The notes under the pieces: model-generated | The model's database searches: none | Told to the model about the DNA's origin: nothing | The model's input: the letters and a program-made list of their open reading frames with translations, nothing else | Translations under genes and position numbers: made by a program | Origin: Gimesia sp. | GTDB taxonomy: Bacteria; Planctomycetota; Planctomycetia; Planctomycetales; Planctomycetaceae | Reading direction: 5' to 3' | DNA: 64,000 bases | Assembly (NCBI GenBank): GCA_002706765.1 | Contig: PAJV01000062.1 | Span: 34,394-98,393 of the forward strand | Shown: positions 1 through 8,979 of the stretch, in pieces | How positions within the stretch are numbered: position 1 is the first letter of the stretch | How the letters are laid out: each line of letters starts with the position of its first letter

Positions 1-940
1 TCAAATTAATCCAGGTTAGAGAAAAATATTGTCCCCGATGTGGGAACGAGATCCACGAGAATAGTGATGGCCAACTCCAGCGACGATTCTTTCTTCCTGT
101 GAGATCCAAACTCCGCGTTCCATAACGCTGCGTGAACCAGTACCCCAACCCGCAGAGCATCAGTACATTCAAACACAAAGGCAACCAGATACGATTTGAA
201 ATATCAAGATCACTGAAACTGCCGACTCCATCTCCATCTCCATAGCCATAATATATAACCATCGACTGGGGAAACAGCACACCAATCCAGTCTTCCAGAT
301 AAAACAACCCCGCTCTGGTTAACATCATGCGGGCTTCCGTTGGTAGAATCCAGGCAAACGAAATCGCTGCTCCCAGAAAACCGATGTGTGATTCTTGTCG
401 TCGTCGCGCACCAGCCAGCACTAGAACCATAAATAAAGCAGTCGCCGATACGGAAGCGACACTGGTAACTTTTGCCAACAGGATCAAGCCTGCCGCGGGT
501 GTCAGACTCGTAAGTTCCCCAATGGAGAAACCGGAAGGGTACCCATCTCGACGCTGAGGAACCTGCTCCAGTATCCCCAAAGCCAGAAGTAAAGCGAGTA
601 TCATTGATCCCAGAAAGATGGGGCCCACGAGAGAAATGATTCCCCCAACCAACTTTATAACCGCCACCCACGAAAGAGATACCGGTAAGGACGAAGTAAA
701 CGGAAGAGTGCCTTGCGTGACTTCGCTCAAACAAACCCGCATCGCCAGAAACACGGTCATGAACATACTGTAGACCATACAGATCGAACCGAAACGGGCA
801 ACCGGTGTGCGATATCCTGAGGCCAGCTCATAGATAGTCACATAAACCACACCACACAGAATCCAGGACAGACAGACAAAAAATGTCCGCCTGCGTTCCC
901 GCCATTCTTTATAAAACAGTGACTGTAATACTAAATCCAT
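1..940 (-). CDS. ABC-2 type transporter permease (partial, runs off left edge)
   Basis: Read from the minus strand with ATG at 940, this frame stays open to the window edge for about 313 codons, so the C-terminus is missing. The protein starts MDLVLQSLFYKEWRERRRTFF, a short cytoplasmic stretch typical of ABC-2 permeases. Several hydrophobic membrane segments follow, at roughly residues 23-40, 53-70, 90-120 and 150-175. It lies 43 bp downstream of an ABC ATPase gene and a GntR regulator on the same strand, the usual YtrABC-like order. Its likely role is the membrane channel of an exporter with unknown substrate. I chose the ATG because the hydrophobic pattern begins directly after it. Confidence 0.75.
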   Translation of the reverse strand, partial: MDLVLQSLFYKEWRERRRTFFVCLSWILCGVVYVTIYELASGYRTPVARFGSICMVYSMFMTVFLAMRVCLSEVTQGTLPFTSSLPVSLSWVAVIKLVGGIISLVGPIFLGSMILALLLALGILEQVPQRRDGYPSGFSIGELTSLTPAAGLILLAKVTSVASVSATALFMVLVLAGARRRQESHIGFLGAAISFAWILPTEARMMLTRAGLFYLEDWIGVLFPQSMVIYYGYGDGDGVGSFSDLDISNRIWLPLCLNVLMLCGLGYWFTQRYGTRSLDLTGRKNRRWSWPSLFSWISFPHRGQYFSLTWINL

Positions 941-983
941 CTGATAGTTCCCTGAAACGAGCCCGTTTTTTCGACACTGTTGC

Positions 984-1898
984 TCACACAACGATGGGCA
1001 TTCCCGCCTGAGGCCAGGCTTGCGTACGACCAATCACAAACGATTCAAATATATCATCCAGGCTCAACTCGACAATTTGGTGTTCGACCCCCAGTGCAGT
1101 CAGCTGTTCCATGAATGGTTCCGCCCCGTCGACGGTCACAACAAACTGCGATTCCCAAACTCGAATATCTAATAATCCGGGAGGGGGCGTGACTCCTGCT
1201 ATTTCCACTGAATTCAGCACAAAGCGTTTGACCTCGGATCGCAGTGTTTCCGTCGCAGACTGTCGAATGATCTTTCCTCCATCCAGAATCGCCACGGCAT
1301 CGGCGACTGCTTCGACTTCATCCAGCAGATGCGAACTGAACAGCACCGTCCGACCCGCTGCCTGCAGATGTTCAATCAGATCACGATTGAATTCTTTACG
1401 GGCAATCGTATCCAGCCCCAGAGCCGGATCGTCGAGAATAACCACATTCGGCTCATGCGCCAGGGCCAGCGTCAGTCCCAGTTTGACGTTCTGCCCTTTG
1501 GAAAGCCGCTCAATCCTCTGATGACGGGGAATATGGAACCGTTCCAGATAGTCGTCCGCCAGTGACTGATTCCAGGCCGGATAAAAAGGATTCAGAAAAT
1601 GGCACAATTCCACCGCCGTCATCCAGCCATACATCGTCTGATCTTCCGCCAGATAACCGACGCGACGGCGTAGCTCAATCGCTTCCTTAGTGGGATCGCA
1701 GCCATCCACTTGTATTGAACCGGCATCTGGTTTCAGCAACCCCAGCAACATGCGAATCAGTGTGGTCTTTCCGGCTCCATTTCTGCCCAGCAACGCCAGT
1801 GTCTGTCCCCGGGGAATCTCCAGTGAAACATTTTCCAGTACAACATTCTTACCAAACTGTTTTTGGACCTGATCAATTTTGATGGCTGCTGCTGACAC
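984..1898 (-). CDS. ABC transporter ATP-binding protein
   Basis: Nucleotide-binding subunit expected to drive the adjacent permease. Walker A is GRNGAGKT, the signature is LSKGQ, and Walker B plus D-loop read VVILDDPALGLD. An H-loop histidine follows in SSHLLDEVE. The residue after the Walker B aspartate is Asp where most ABC ATPases have catalytic Glu. The last 80 or so residues are a weakly conserved C-terminal extension. The frame is open back to a TTG at 1931, but I prefer the GTG at 1898 because AGGAG (1905-1909) sits six bases upstream of it. Only 45 bp separate it from the GntR gene, which supports co-transcription. Confidence 0.85.
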   Translation of the reverse strand: MSAAAIKIDQVQKQFGKNVVLENVSLEIPRGQTLALLGRNGAGKTTLIRMLLGLLKPDAGSIQVDGCDPTKEAIELRRRVGYLAEDQTMYGWMTAVELCHFLNPFYPAWNQSLADDYLERFHIPRHQRIERLSKGQNVKLGLTLALAHEPNVVILDDPALGLDTIARKEFNRDLIEHLQAAGRTVLFSSHLLDEVEAVADAVAILDGGKIIRQSATETLRSEVKRFVLNSVEIAGVTPPPGLLDIRVWESQFVVTVDGAEPFMEQLTALGVEHQIVELSLDDIFESFVIGRTQAWPQAGMPIVV

Positions 1899-1943
1899 GT
1901 TCGACTCCTGTGAAATAGATGACGTTTCCAATTCTGTCTTGTG

Positions 1944-2366
1944 TTATTGACGCGTTGCTGCTTCTGTTTTCAACTCCCGTTTTGCATCCGCAATTGAGGT
2001 TGTCAACAGCTTCCTCAGTTCAGCCGCTGTGAGCCCCAGCAGCAATCCCTGGTGAACCACCGCTGAAAATTCCCGTTCCAGTTGCTCCCGCTGCTCCGCC
2101 AGTTGCTGACGATTTTCGGAAATGGCAGCTTGGGGTAACACAAACGTGCCCTCCCCATGTCGCATTTCCACCAGCGATTCAGCTGCCAGTCGCTCATACA
2201 CTCGAACCACAGTATTAACGTTCACACCCAGCCGCGTTGCCAGCTTACGTACGGAAGGAAGACTGTCACCCGGCTGCAAAGTCCCGGAAAGACAGTGCGC
2301 CCGGATCTGCTCCATAATCTGCCGAGAGATCGGCGTTGAAGAACCACGTTCGATTCGGATATGCAT
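1944..2366 (-). CDS. GntR-family regulator, YtrA type
   Basis: A protein of about 140 residues with an N-terminal winged helix-turn-helix (GDSLPSVRKLATRLGVNVNT, then VRVYERLAAESLVEMRHGEGTFV) and a short helical tail rich in Glu and Arg. It lacks the large effector domain of FadR or MocR regulators, which is the YtrA-subfamily plan. It heads the ABC operon and probably represses it from the GTAC-rich site just upstream. The frame opens at 2408, but the ATG at 2366 begins the conserved MHIRIERGSSTPIS segment and leaves room for a promoter, so I place the start there. Confidence 0.85.
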   Translation of the reverse strand: MHIRIERGSSTPISRQIMEQIRAHCLSGTLQPGDSLPSVRKLATRLGVNVNTVVRVYERLAAESLVEMRHGEGTFVLPQAAISENRQQLAEQREQLEREFSAVVHQGLLLGLTAAELRKLLTTSIADAKRELKTEAATRQ

Positions 2367-2384
2367 AAAAACCCACCCCAAAGA

Positions 2385-2421
2385 GTACACAGTACCATAA
2401 CAGTACAAATTGGGGTGTCAA
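2385..2421 (-). promoter_or_regulatory. Promoter with overlapping GTAC operator for the GntR-ABC operon
   Basis: On the minus strand, TTGACA (2416-2421) is followed after 16 bp by TATGGT (2394-2399), a plausible -35/-10 pair. GTAC occurs three times, at 2385-2388, 2392-2395 and 2403-2406. It is self-palindromic, so any pair forms an inverted repeat: GTAC-N3-GTAC and GTAC-N7-GTAC. The repeats overlap the -10 region and downstream, as expected for autorepression by a YtrA-type regulator. That the regulator binds here is inference. Confidence 0.5.
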
Positions 2422-2497
2422 CATTAATTCCTGGAGATTCAATAATCACTCATACTTAATGTGCTCACACAAGTTTTTGTTTCAGCGAAAGACTTGA

Positions 2498-2797
2498 AGT
2501 CGGCACTATGCTGTCGCTGTCAAACTGAAAGGGGAAGACAAACCGCGGGCCACCTGGTTCAAACTGGAACTCGATCCTCCATTCGGTCATTTCGCCTACC
2601 TGCTTCAGGCCATCGAACACATGTTTCACACTGGAGAACCCGCCTATCCGGTCGAGCGTACCCTGCTGACCACCGGTACCCTGGACGCGATCATGCACAG
2701 TCTGGCAGAAGACGGTAAACGCATTGAAACGCCGCAACTGGCCATCGATTACACACCCACCAACTGGCCGTATGCGAATCAGCCTGACAAATCCTGA
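2498..2797 (+). pseudogene. 3' remnant of a Gfo/Idh/MocA-family oxidoreductase
   Basis: A 99-codon open stretch after an in-frame TGA (2495-2497), ending at TGA 2795-2797. The encoded segment (KLKGEDKPRATWFKLELDP, then FGHFAYLLQAIEHMFHTG and a PAYPVERTLLTTGTLDA motif) resembles the C-terminal end of planctomycete Gfo/Idh/MocA-like oxidoreductases. There is no suitable start codon, no Shine-Dalgarno sequence and no NAD-binding Rossmann domain, so roughly three quarters of the gene is gone. The break lies within 80 bp of the neighbouring GntR operon promoter, which suggests a deletion joined the two. The family call comes from recall of such C-termini and was not aligned. Confidence 0.55.
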
Positions 2798-2812
2798 CAT
2801 TCAATGTGAACG

Positions 2813-4060
2813 CTATTTCAAGACATCGCTCAAACGTTGTGCCAGAACGCTGACCTGATCTGCTCTCAGACACAGTGGGTTGACCGTCAGCAGACCAGAA
2901 TGCAGCCGGGCATGACCGACATACACCGCAGGTGTACCCTGCCTCAATTTCCGGCAGACATCAAAGGCTGTTCCGACTTTGTCTTCTTTAACCTGAATCT
3001 CCAGCAGCGGCCAGCGTTCACTGCATTCCGGTATCACCAGAGAACAGACGGCATTCACATTCGCCTGTTCCAGTTCCCCTGCGATCTGCTCCAGCCAACG
3101 GCGGAACTCCTGATTCTGCGCATCATAGGCCCCGAAAGAAAACAGTTCTAATGCGGTCAGCAACGCAATGATCTCTTCTTTCGAAACTTTCAAGGCGCGA
3201 CCTATTCCGTGGCGGGGAATGCCATCGAACAGAGTCAGGTCAATCAGATCGGCCGGAGGATCCCACAACTGACCATGATCGTCCATGTCCAGCATCTGTA
3301 GCGCGGCCGAAGAAATCAGTTCTCGTTTTCCACACAACAGACCAGTTGACTGCGGACCGCGTATTGCTTTTCCTCCGCTGAAGGCGACCAGGTCAGCTCC
3401 CGTAGCGGCAATCGTTTTCAGATTGGATCGCGGCGGCACTTCTCCCGCCGCATCAACGAGAACCGGAATCCCCCGCTGTTGAGCAACTTTAACAACTTCA
3501 CTCAACGCCGGTTGAGAATCCGACGCATGCACATAGACAATGCCCGCAGTTTGCTCATTGATCGCAGCAGCATACTCCCAGGGCTCCGTTCGTCGTACAC
3601 CGGCATTCGAAACAATTTCATTAAAACCGACTTCTACCAGCCGCGCCCCGGAAGCACGTACGGCATGATCGTATCCGCTCCGCTGTTCTCGCGCGATGAT
3701 GAATTCATGCGAAAAACCGTCACAGTGAGGCAGTTGTTCCATCCGCCTCAAATCATGCCGGGCCAGTATCGCAGCCGCTCCCAGTGTCAACGCTCCTGCA
3801 GCACCGGAGGTCACCAGGCCGGCTTCTGTACCGGTATGCTCGGAAATCTTGCGTGAAGCTGCCGCCTGCAACTGCTCTAATGAAACTGAAACCTCAGACG
3901 CCTGTCGAAAAGCTTCCAGCACTTCTTCAGGCATTGGCGCACCACCCAAACGGGTCACACTTCCACAGGCATTGATGATTGGCTCCACGCCGAAGCGATG
4001 ATAGATACTCACCCGCGACTCACTTTCCCTATTTCTGGAGTGCCTGGTTTTTGAAGACAT
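2813..4060 (-). CDS. SelA-like PLP-dependent aminotransferase-fold enzyme
   Basis: A 415-residue fold-type I PLP enzyme related to L-seryl-tRNA(Sec) selenium transferase and D-glucosaminate-6-phosphate ammonia lyase (DgaE). Visible features are an N-terminal YHRFGVEPIINACGSVTRLGG segment, the PLP-phosphate region TSGAAGALTLGAAA, the cofactor aspartate in VLVDAAGEVPP, and the probable Schiff-base lysine in FSGGKAIRGPQSTGLL. No selenocysteine machinery is nearby, so a lyase or racemase role on an amino or amino-sugar acid is more likely than Sec synthesis. The frame is open upstream to 4270, but that part reads through a remnant of another gene. The ATG at 4060 is the likely start. Confidence 0.75.
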   Translation of the reverse strand: MSSKTRHSRNRESESRVSIYHRFGVEPIINACGSVTRLGGAPMPEEVLEAFRQASEVSVSLEQLQAAASRKISEHTGTEAGLVTSGAAGALTLGAAAILARHDLRRMEQLPHCDGFSHEFIIAREQRSGYDHAVRASGARLVEVGFNEIVSNAGVRRTEPWEYAAAINEQTAGIVYVHASDSQPALSEVVKVAQQRGIPVLVDAAGEVPPRSNLKTIAATGADLVAFSGGKAIRGPQSTGLLCGKRELISSAALQMLDMDDHGQLWDPPADLIDLTLFDGIPRHGIGRALKVSKEEIIALLTALELFSFGAYDAQNQEFRRWLEQIAGELEQANVNAVCSLVIPECSERWPLLEIQVKEDKVGTAFDVCRKLRQGTPAVYVGHARLHSGLLTVNPLCLRADQVSVLAQRLSDVLK

Positions 4061-4107
4061 CCTGTGTGTATATCCCTTTCCCGGGAAATCCACAATGTTG
4101 CCTTCTC

Positions 4108-4257
4108 TAGTGCAACAGCCCCCGACAGCTCGCAACGATCTACATACGGTTGCAATACGGAAACTGCTGATTCCGGTGTTTCTGCAGAGGCGATACTTGC
4201 CAGAACTCCATTCGATGCCAGAATGAGAATTGTCAGGAGTCGAATCCGAAAACTCAT
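4108..4257 (-). pseudogene. 5' remnant of a secreted serine beta-lactamase-like protein
   Basis: The minus-strand ATG at 4257 opens with a clear Sec signal peptide (MSFRIRLLTILILASNGVLA, cleavage near SIASAE). It is followed by SVLQPYVDRCELSGAVAL, which resembles the beginning of class C beta-lactamase-like hydrolases. Homology stops at about codon 50. The reading frame continues to 4009 with unrelated residues and overlaps the start of the SelA-like gene. The SxxK catalytic motif and everything after it are missing. A deletion therefore seems to have fused this 5' end to the region before the SelA-like gene. The remnant may still supply a promoter. Confidence 0.5.
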
Positions 4258-4559
4258 ACGTGTCCTTCAACTGTTAGAGTTCATCTTTCACGGCACTCAT
4301 CTTACCGAACAGGCATGATCAAGGTAAAGCTGGCAGACCAGAAACAGAGTGTATCGTTATTATCAATCAGATGAATTAATTCTCTGTGTTACATTATGGT
4401 ACGGGCTTTTTTCCTGAATCCGGGCAATCATGAACAACTGCACTATAGCCGAGACTCTCGTTTTGTCTATGATTGAGTGTAGACTGCAGGTTCTGATAAT
4501 CGCCTGCCCAGCACAATATCGACTTAAAATACTAATCCAAACTGGAATGAGATAGCTTT

Positions 4560-5966
<1,407 letters not shown>

Positions 5967-6019
5967 ACGTCACACACAACTTCTACGACAACTCTCCCAA
6001 GAGAGATTGAGATACGACT

Positions 6020-7720
6020 ATGTCTGATAAACGACTGACCGGCGGGATTATTCATACGTACCAGAAGTACGACCCGAAACGTATCCCCGATCCGATGCAA
6101 CCCCCTCCCGACCTGGTCTCCCCCGCTTTGAATCACATGATGTATTATGGTTCCATGCGGGAACTGACGGAGGAAGAACTGGCACGGGCGATTAAACTGG
6201 ATCCCAGCCAGATCGCCGGACTGGGGCCCAGCCTGGATGCACTCGTCGCCATGCTGGAAGAACGGAAACGTAAGATTCTGGAAACGTACGAAACGGACAG
6301 CGTCCGCAAAAAAGCCCGCCGCACTTATCGTGATTTCGCCAGACAGATGCAGCCCCCCCGTCGCCTGAAAGATTACTTTAAACAGGCGGTCCGCGAAGAG
6401 CAGATCTACGACCTGGAACGAATCTGGTATAAAACAGAAGATGACAGCAGTCCCTTTGCCCGCGGGCTGGTTCAACTGGTGGATCGTCTGGGTGACAAAT
6501 ACGAAATCGATGAGCTGGCATCCAAGTATTACTTCACCGGACAAACGTCGATGACGATTCCGCAGGCCCTCGAAATCAAAGCCGAGCTTGAGAAAATCGA
6601 CGAACTGCTCAAGCAGCTGGAAGAAGCCCGCGAGACCGCACAGATCGCCATCATCGATATGGAAGCCCTGTCCGAATTCACACAACCGGGCGACATGGAA
6701 ACGCTGAATGCCCTGCAGAAACAGGTCCGCGACCTGATGCGGGAGATGGCCGATCAGCAGGGACTCGAGTTTTCCAAAGGCCAGTTTCGGCTGACCCCCA
6801 AAGCCTACCGTCTGTTCCAGAGTCGCATTCTGGAAAAGATCTTCAGCGACCTGCAGGCATCACGCACCGGACGCCACACAGGTCCCGTGGTCGGCGAAGG
6901 AGCCGTGGAACTGCCTACCACCAAACCCTACGAGTTCGGCGACTCCGTTTCGAATATGGACATCACGCAGTCCTTCACGAATGCGATTCTCCGCGATGGT
7001 CCCGGCTTACCCATTCGTCTGAAATCAGATGACCTGGTCATTCACAAAACTCGCAACACTCCCAAGTGTGCTACGACCGTACTAATGGACATGAGCGGTT
7101 CCATGCGCTACGAAGGTCAATACGTCAACGTCAAGCAGATGGGCCTGGCACTGGAAGCATTAATTCGCGGCGAATATCCCGGCGACTACCTGCAATTCAT
7201 CGAGATGTATACCTTCGCCAAGCCGCGAACAGCAGCAGAAATTGTCGAGCTGATGCCCAAGCCGGTCACCATTTTTGATCCTGTTGTGCGTCTGAAGGTC
7301 GATATGAGTGACGCAAAAATCAGCGAACAGATCGTTCCACCACACTTCACGAACATTCAAGATGCCCTGCAGCTCTCACGACATTTCCTCGCGCTGCAGG
7401 ACACACCCAACCGCCAGATTATTCTGATCACTGACGGACTGCCCACCGCGCACTTCGAAGGCGAGCAACTTTACCTGCTCTACCCTCCGGATCCCCAGAC
7501 CGAAGCCGCCACAATGCGGGAAGCCCATCTATGCAAACGCGAAGGCATCACCATTAACATCTTCCTGATCCCCAGCTGGTCACAGTCCAGCGAAGACATC
7601 CAGTTCGCGCACCGCCTGGCCGAAGCGACCCAGGGCCGCGTCTTCTTCACCGCCGGCCGCGATCTCGACCGCTACGTCGTCTGGGATTACGTCTCCCATC
7701 GCCGGGATATCATCGGGTAA
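6020..7720 (+). CDS. VWA-domain protein, partner of the AAA+ ATPase
   Basis: A 566-residue protein with no signal peptide, so probably cytoplasmic. Residues 1-340 are highly charged and largely helical, including a long Lys/Glu-rich segment around 180-260 that could be coiled coil. The VWA domain occupies about 345-560, with the MIDAS motif DMSGSMR (DxSxS) near residue 356, a threonine-containing YTFAK and the ITDGLPTAHFEG strand. Co-transcription with the AAA ATPase is likely (54 bp gap, GAGAT before the ATG). The pair probably works as a MoxR-VWA remodelling complex. Confidence 0.85.
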   Translation: MSDKRLTGGIIHTYQKYDPKRIPDPMQPPPDLVSPALNHMMYYGSMRELTEEELARAIKLDPSQIAGLGPSLDALVAMLEERKRKILETYETDSVRKKARRTYRDFARQMQPPRRLKDYFKQAVREEQIYDLERIWYKTEDDSSPFARGLVQLVDRLGDKYEIDELASKYYFTGQTSMTIPQALEIKAELEKIDELLKQLEEARETAQIAIIDMEALSEFTQPGDMETLNALQKQVRDLMREMADQQGLEFSKGQFRLTPKAYRLFQSRILEKIFSDLQASRTGRHTGPVVGEGAVELPTTKPYEFGDSVSNMDITQSFTNAILRDGPGLPIRLKSDDLVIHKTRNTPKCATTVLMDMSGSMRYEGQYVNVKQMGLALEALIRGEYPGDYLQFIEMYTFAKPRTAAEIVELMPKPVTIFDPVVRLKVDMSDAKISEQIVPPHFTNIQDALQLSRHFLALQDTPNRQIILITDGLPTAHFEGEQLYLLYPPDPQTEAATMREAHLCKREGITINIFLIPSWSQSSEDIQFAHRLAEATQGRVFFTAGRDLDRYVVWDYVSHRRDIIG

Positions 7721-8300
7721 CGAAATCAGGCCCGGGTGATCGAATCAACAAATCTGAAGCCAGATTCCTTTATTCCAGGTAAGGACGCACCTCACCACCC
7801 ACCCCGTCAGCGGCACCATTCGCCTGCAGGACTGAACATCCCACATCTGCTGCGACACATTTCCACACTCCCGCTGCATAAACTGAACTTGACCGCTGCG
7901 CGCCACCAGCGATAAGCACCTAACTGAGTCGCGCGCGTGACCAGTTTACAGTGCACCGAAACACGGGCCACCTGTTCTGACTCTTCACTACAAATGAGCC
8001 GGTTTTTTCCAGATTTGCAGTTCGCATTTTAACACCCGTTCGTGATGTAACCCTGCGGGTCGACACACATCGCAAAGCTTCGCCCCGAAACCGCCCCGAC
8101 GTCGCAGCAGCTCGGTTCCCTGTCAACCCGTATCGCCACATTTTATTGTTCATCCCCCTTGACCTCCCCAAGTCTTTCCACAAAATAATCCACCATGAAT
8201 AACCCCACATGCAACGAAACCACAGACCACAAAAAACAGATCGAACACCAGAATGAACCCACAAAGACAACAAGTTTTCAATGTCCCCTCCCCCGAGCGC

Positions 8301-8334
8301 GTGCCACTGTCGGCTTGCCCGACCGTATGCGAAC
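8301..8334 (-). repeat. Hairpin element, GGRCAAGCC-core family, copy 1
   Basis: Read on the minus strand it contains GGTCGGGCAAGCCGACAGTGG. The short stem GTCGG/CCGAC surrounds the core, and it ends in TGGCAC. The same layout (GCAC, stem, GGRCAAGCC, stem, TGGCAC) recurs at 8453-8482 and 8532-8570. This is a REP-like intergenic palindrome. Confidence 0.5.
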
Positions 8335-8359
8335 AACCAGCCCGCCATCTAATAAAACA

Positions 8360-8482
8360 GGGTGAGCCCGAATAAAATTCGGGCCGAGCGCAGCGAGCAG
8401 GAGGTCGCAGCTCCCACGTACCATCCAGCACCAGACTTTCCGCACCCATTCGGCACGGCCGGACAAGCCGGCCATGGCACCC
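8360..8482 (+). repeat. Approx. 120-bp intergenic repeat, copy 1
   Basis: Starts GGGTGAGCCCG and shares GGGCCGAGCGCAGCGAGCAG, GGTCGCAGCTCC and an ACGGCCG block with the copy at 8821-8938. It opens with a perfect hairpin, GCCCGAAT (8366-8373) / ATTCGGGC (8377-8384) with loop AAA. It closes with a second, GGCCGG (8457-8462) / CCGGCC (8468-8473). The second hairpin belongs to the GGRCAAGCC-core family (8453-8482). Confidence 0.7.
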
Positions 8483-8531
8483 AGAAACCTCTTAAGTAAT
8501 TGTAATCTTCCCTGCCAGATCAAATGTGCGT

Positions 8532-8570
8532 GTGCCATCTGTCGGCTTGCCCAACAGTGCTGGTGCGAAC
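8532..8570 (-). repeat. Hairpin element, GGRCAAGCC-core family, copy 3
   Basis: On the minus strand it reads GCACTGTTGGGCAAGCCGACAG followed by ATGGCAC. Outer stem CTGT/ACAG surrounds the conserved GGGCAAGCC core. It shares flanking GTTCGCA with copy 1 at 8301-8334. Confidence 0.5.
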
Positions 8571-8691
8571 GTCCCTTACCTGTTTCATAAAGCATTATAA
8601 AAGAAGTTCCCCCAACCCGTGCAGATGAAAATCCCGAACCACTGATCAATCAAAAGAAGGTTCAAAAAGGTGTCATCGATATTCACCATAG

Positions 8692-8745
8692 GATTAAAAA
8701 GGTGTCAGGAACCTTATATTTAAGGTTCCTGACACCTTTTTAATC
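8692..8745. repeat. Perfect 25-bp inverted repeat (REP/RAYT-like hairpin)
   Basis: The left arm 8692-8716 and right arm 8721-8745 are exact reverse complements around a TATT loop. Each arm contains AAAAAGGTGTCAGGAACC or its complement. A partial half-copy (AAAAAGGTGTCA) lies just upstream at 8664-8674. The GGTGTCAGGAACC core resembles palindromes that I associate with REP-type elements and IS200/RAYT-type transposases in other genomes. No transposase is present here. The run of T after the right arm means it could also act as a terminator. Confidence 0.75.
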
Positions 8746-8820
8746 TATCAACCCGGCATTGCGACCCATGGGAACAGATGAGACACCACGAACAACACAA
8801 AACGGCACGAAAGAAACAAC

Positions 8821-8938
8821 GGGTGAGCCTGGATGTAATCCGGGCCGAGCGCAGCGAGCAGGTGGTCGCAGCTCCGACGTTCGTTCCAGAACCAAGCTTC
8901 CCCTGCTCTGTTTTCACGGCCGAACGAGCCGGAAAATA
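8821..8938 (+). repeat. Approx. 120-bp intergenic repeat, copy 2
   Basis: Starts GGGTGAGCCTG and aligns with 8360-8482 over most of its length. The leading hairpin is GCCTGGAT (8827-8834) / ATCCGGGC (8838-8845). Compared with copy 1, one A-T pair has become G-C by changes on both arms, and one C-G pair has become a T-G wobble, so the stem is kept. The distal hairpin is degraded (GGCCGAACGAGCCGG). Confidence 0.65.
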
Positions 8939-8979
8939 GCTCACGTTTTGTGGTCAGGAATCAGCAATACTTCCCAGAA

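Larger units (their letters stand above)
7721..8979. other. Gene-free interval rich in palindromic repeats
   Basis: About 1.26 kb between the VWA gene and the TPR gene. Overlapping open frames exist on the minus strand (7920-8649) and plus strand (8194-8364, 8759-8995), but none has a family resemblance or a convincing ribosome site. From 8050 to 8290 the plus strand is strikingly rich in A and C and poor in G. The right half carries two copies of a repeat of about 120 bp, three copies of a hairpin with a GGRCAAGCC core and a perfect 25-bp-arm palindrome, each listed separately. I see no gene here. Confidence 0.6.

Noticed and set aside
210-734. 174-codon open frame on the minus strand
   Set aside because: It overlaps the ABC permease in another frame; the permease frame is open from 940 to the window edge and has the expected membrane segments.
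2813-4060. SelA-like gene as true selenocysteine synthase
   Set aside because: No selB, selC or selD is nearby, and the sequence fits equally well with DgaE-type lyases.
8194-8364. 57-codon plus-strand open frame with TTGACC upstream
   Set aside because: The composition (Thr, Pro, Asn) mirrors the A/C-rich DNA, it runs into repeat copy 1, and no ribosome site is seen.
7920-8649. Three overlapping minus-strand open frames
   Set aside because: They overlap each other and the hairpin repeats, have Trp/Arg/Cys-rich translations without family resemblance, and lack ribosome sites.
8360-8938. Repeat cluster considered as an integron or phage attachment region
   Set aside because: No integrase, no core-site pattern, and no tRNA end nearby.
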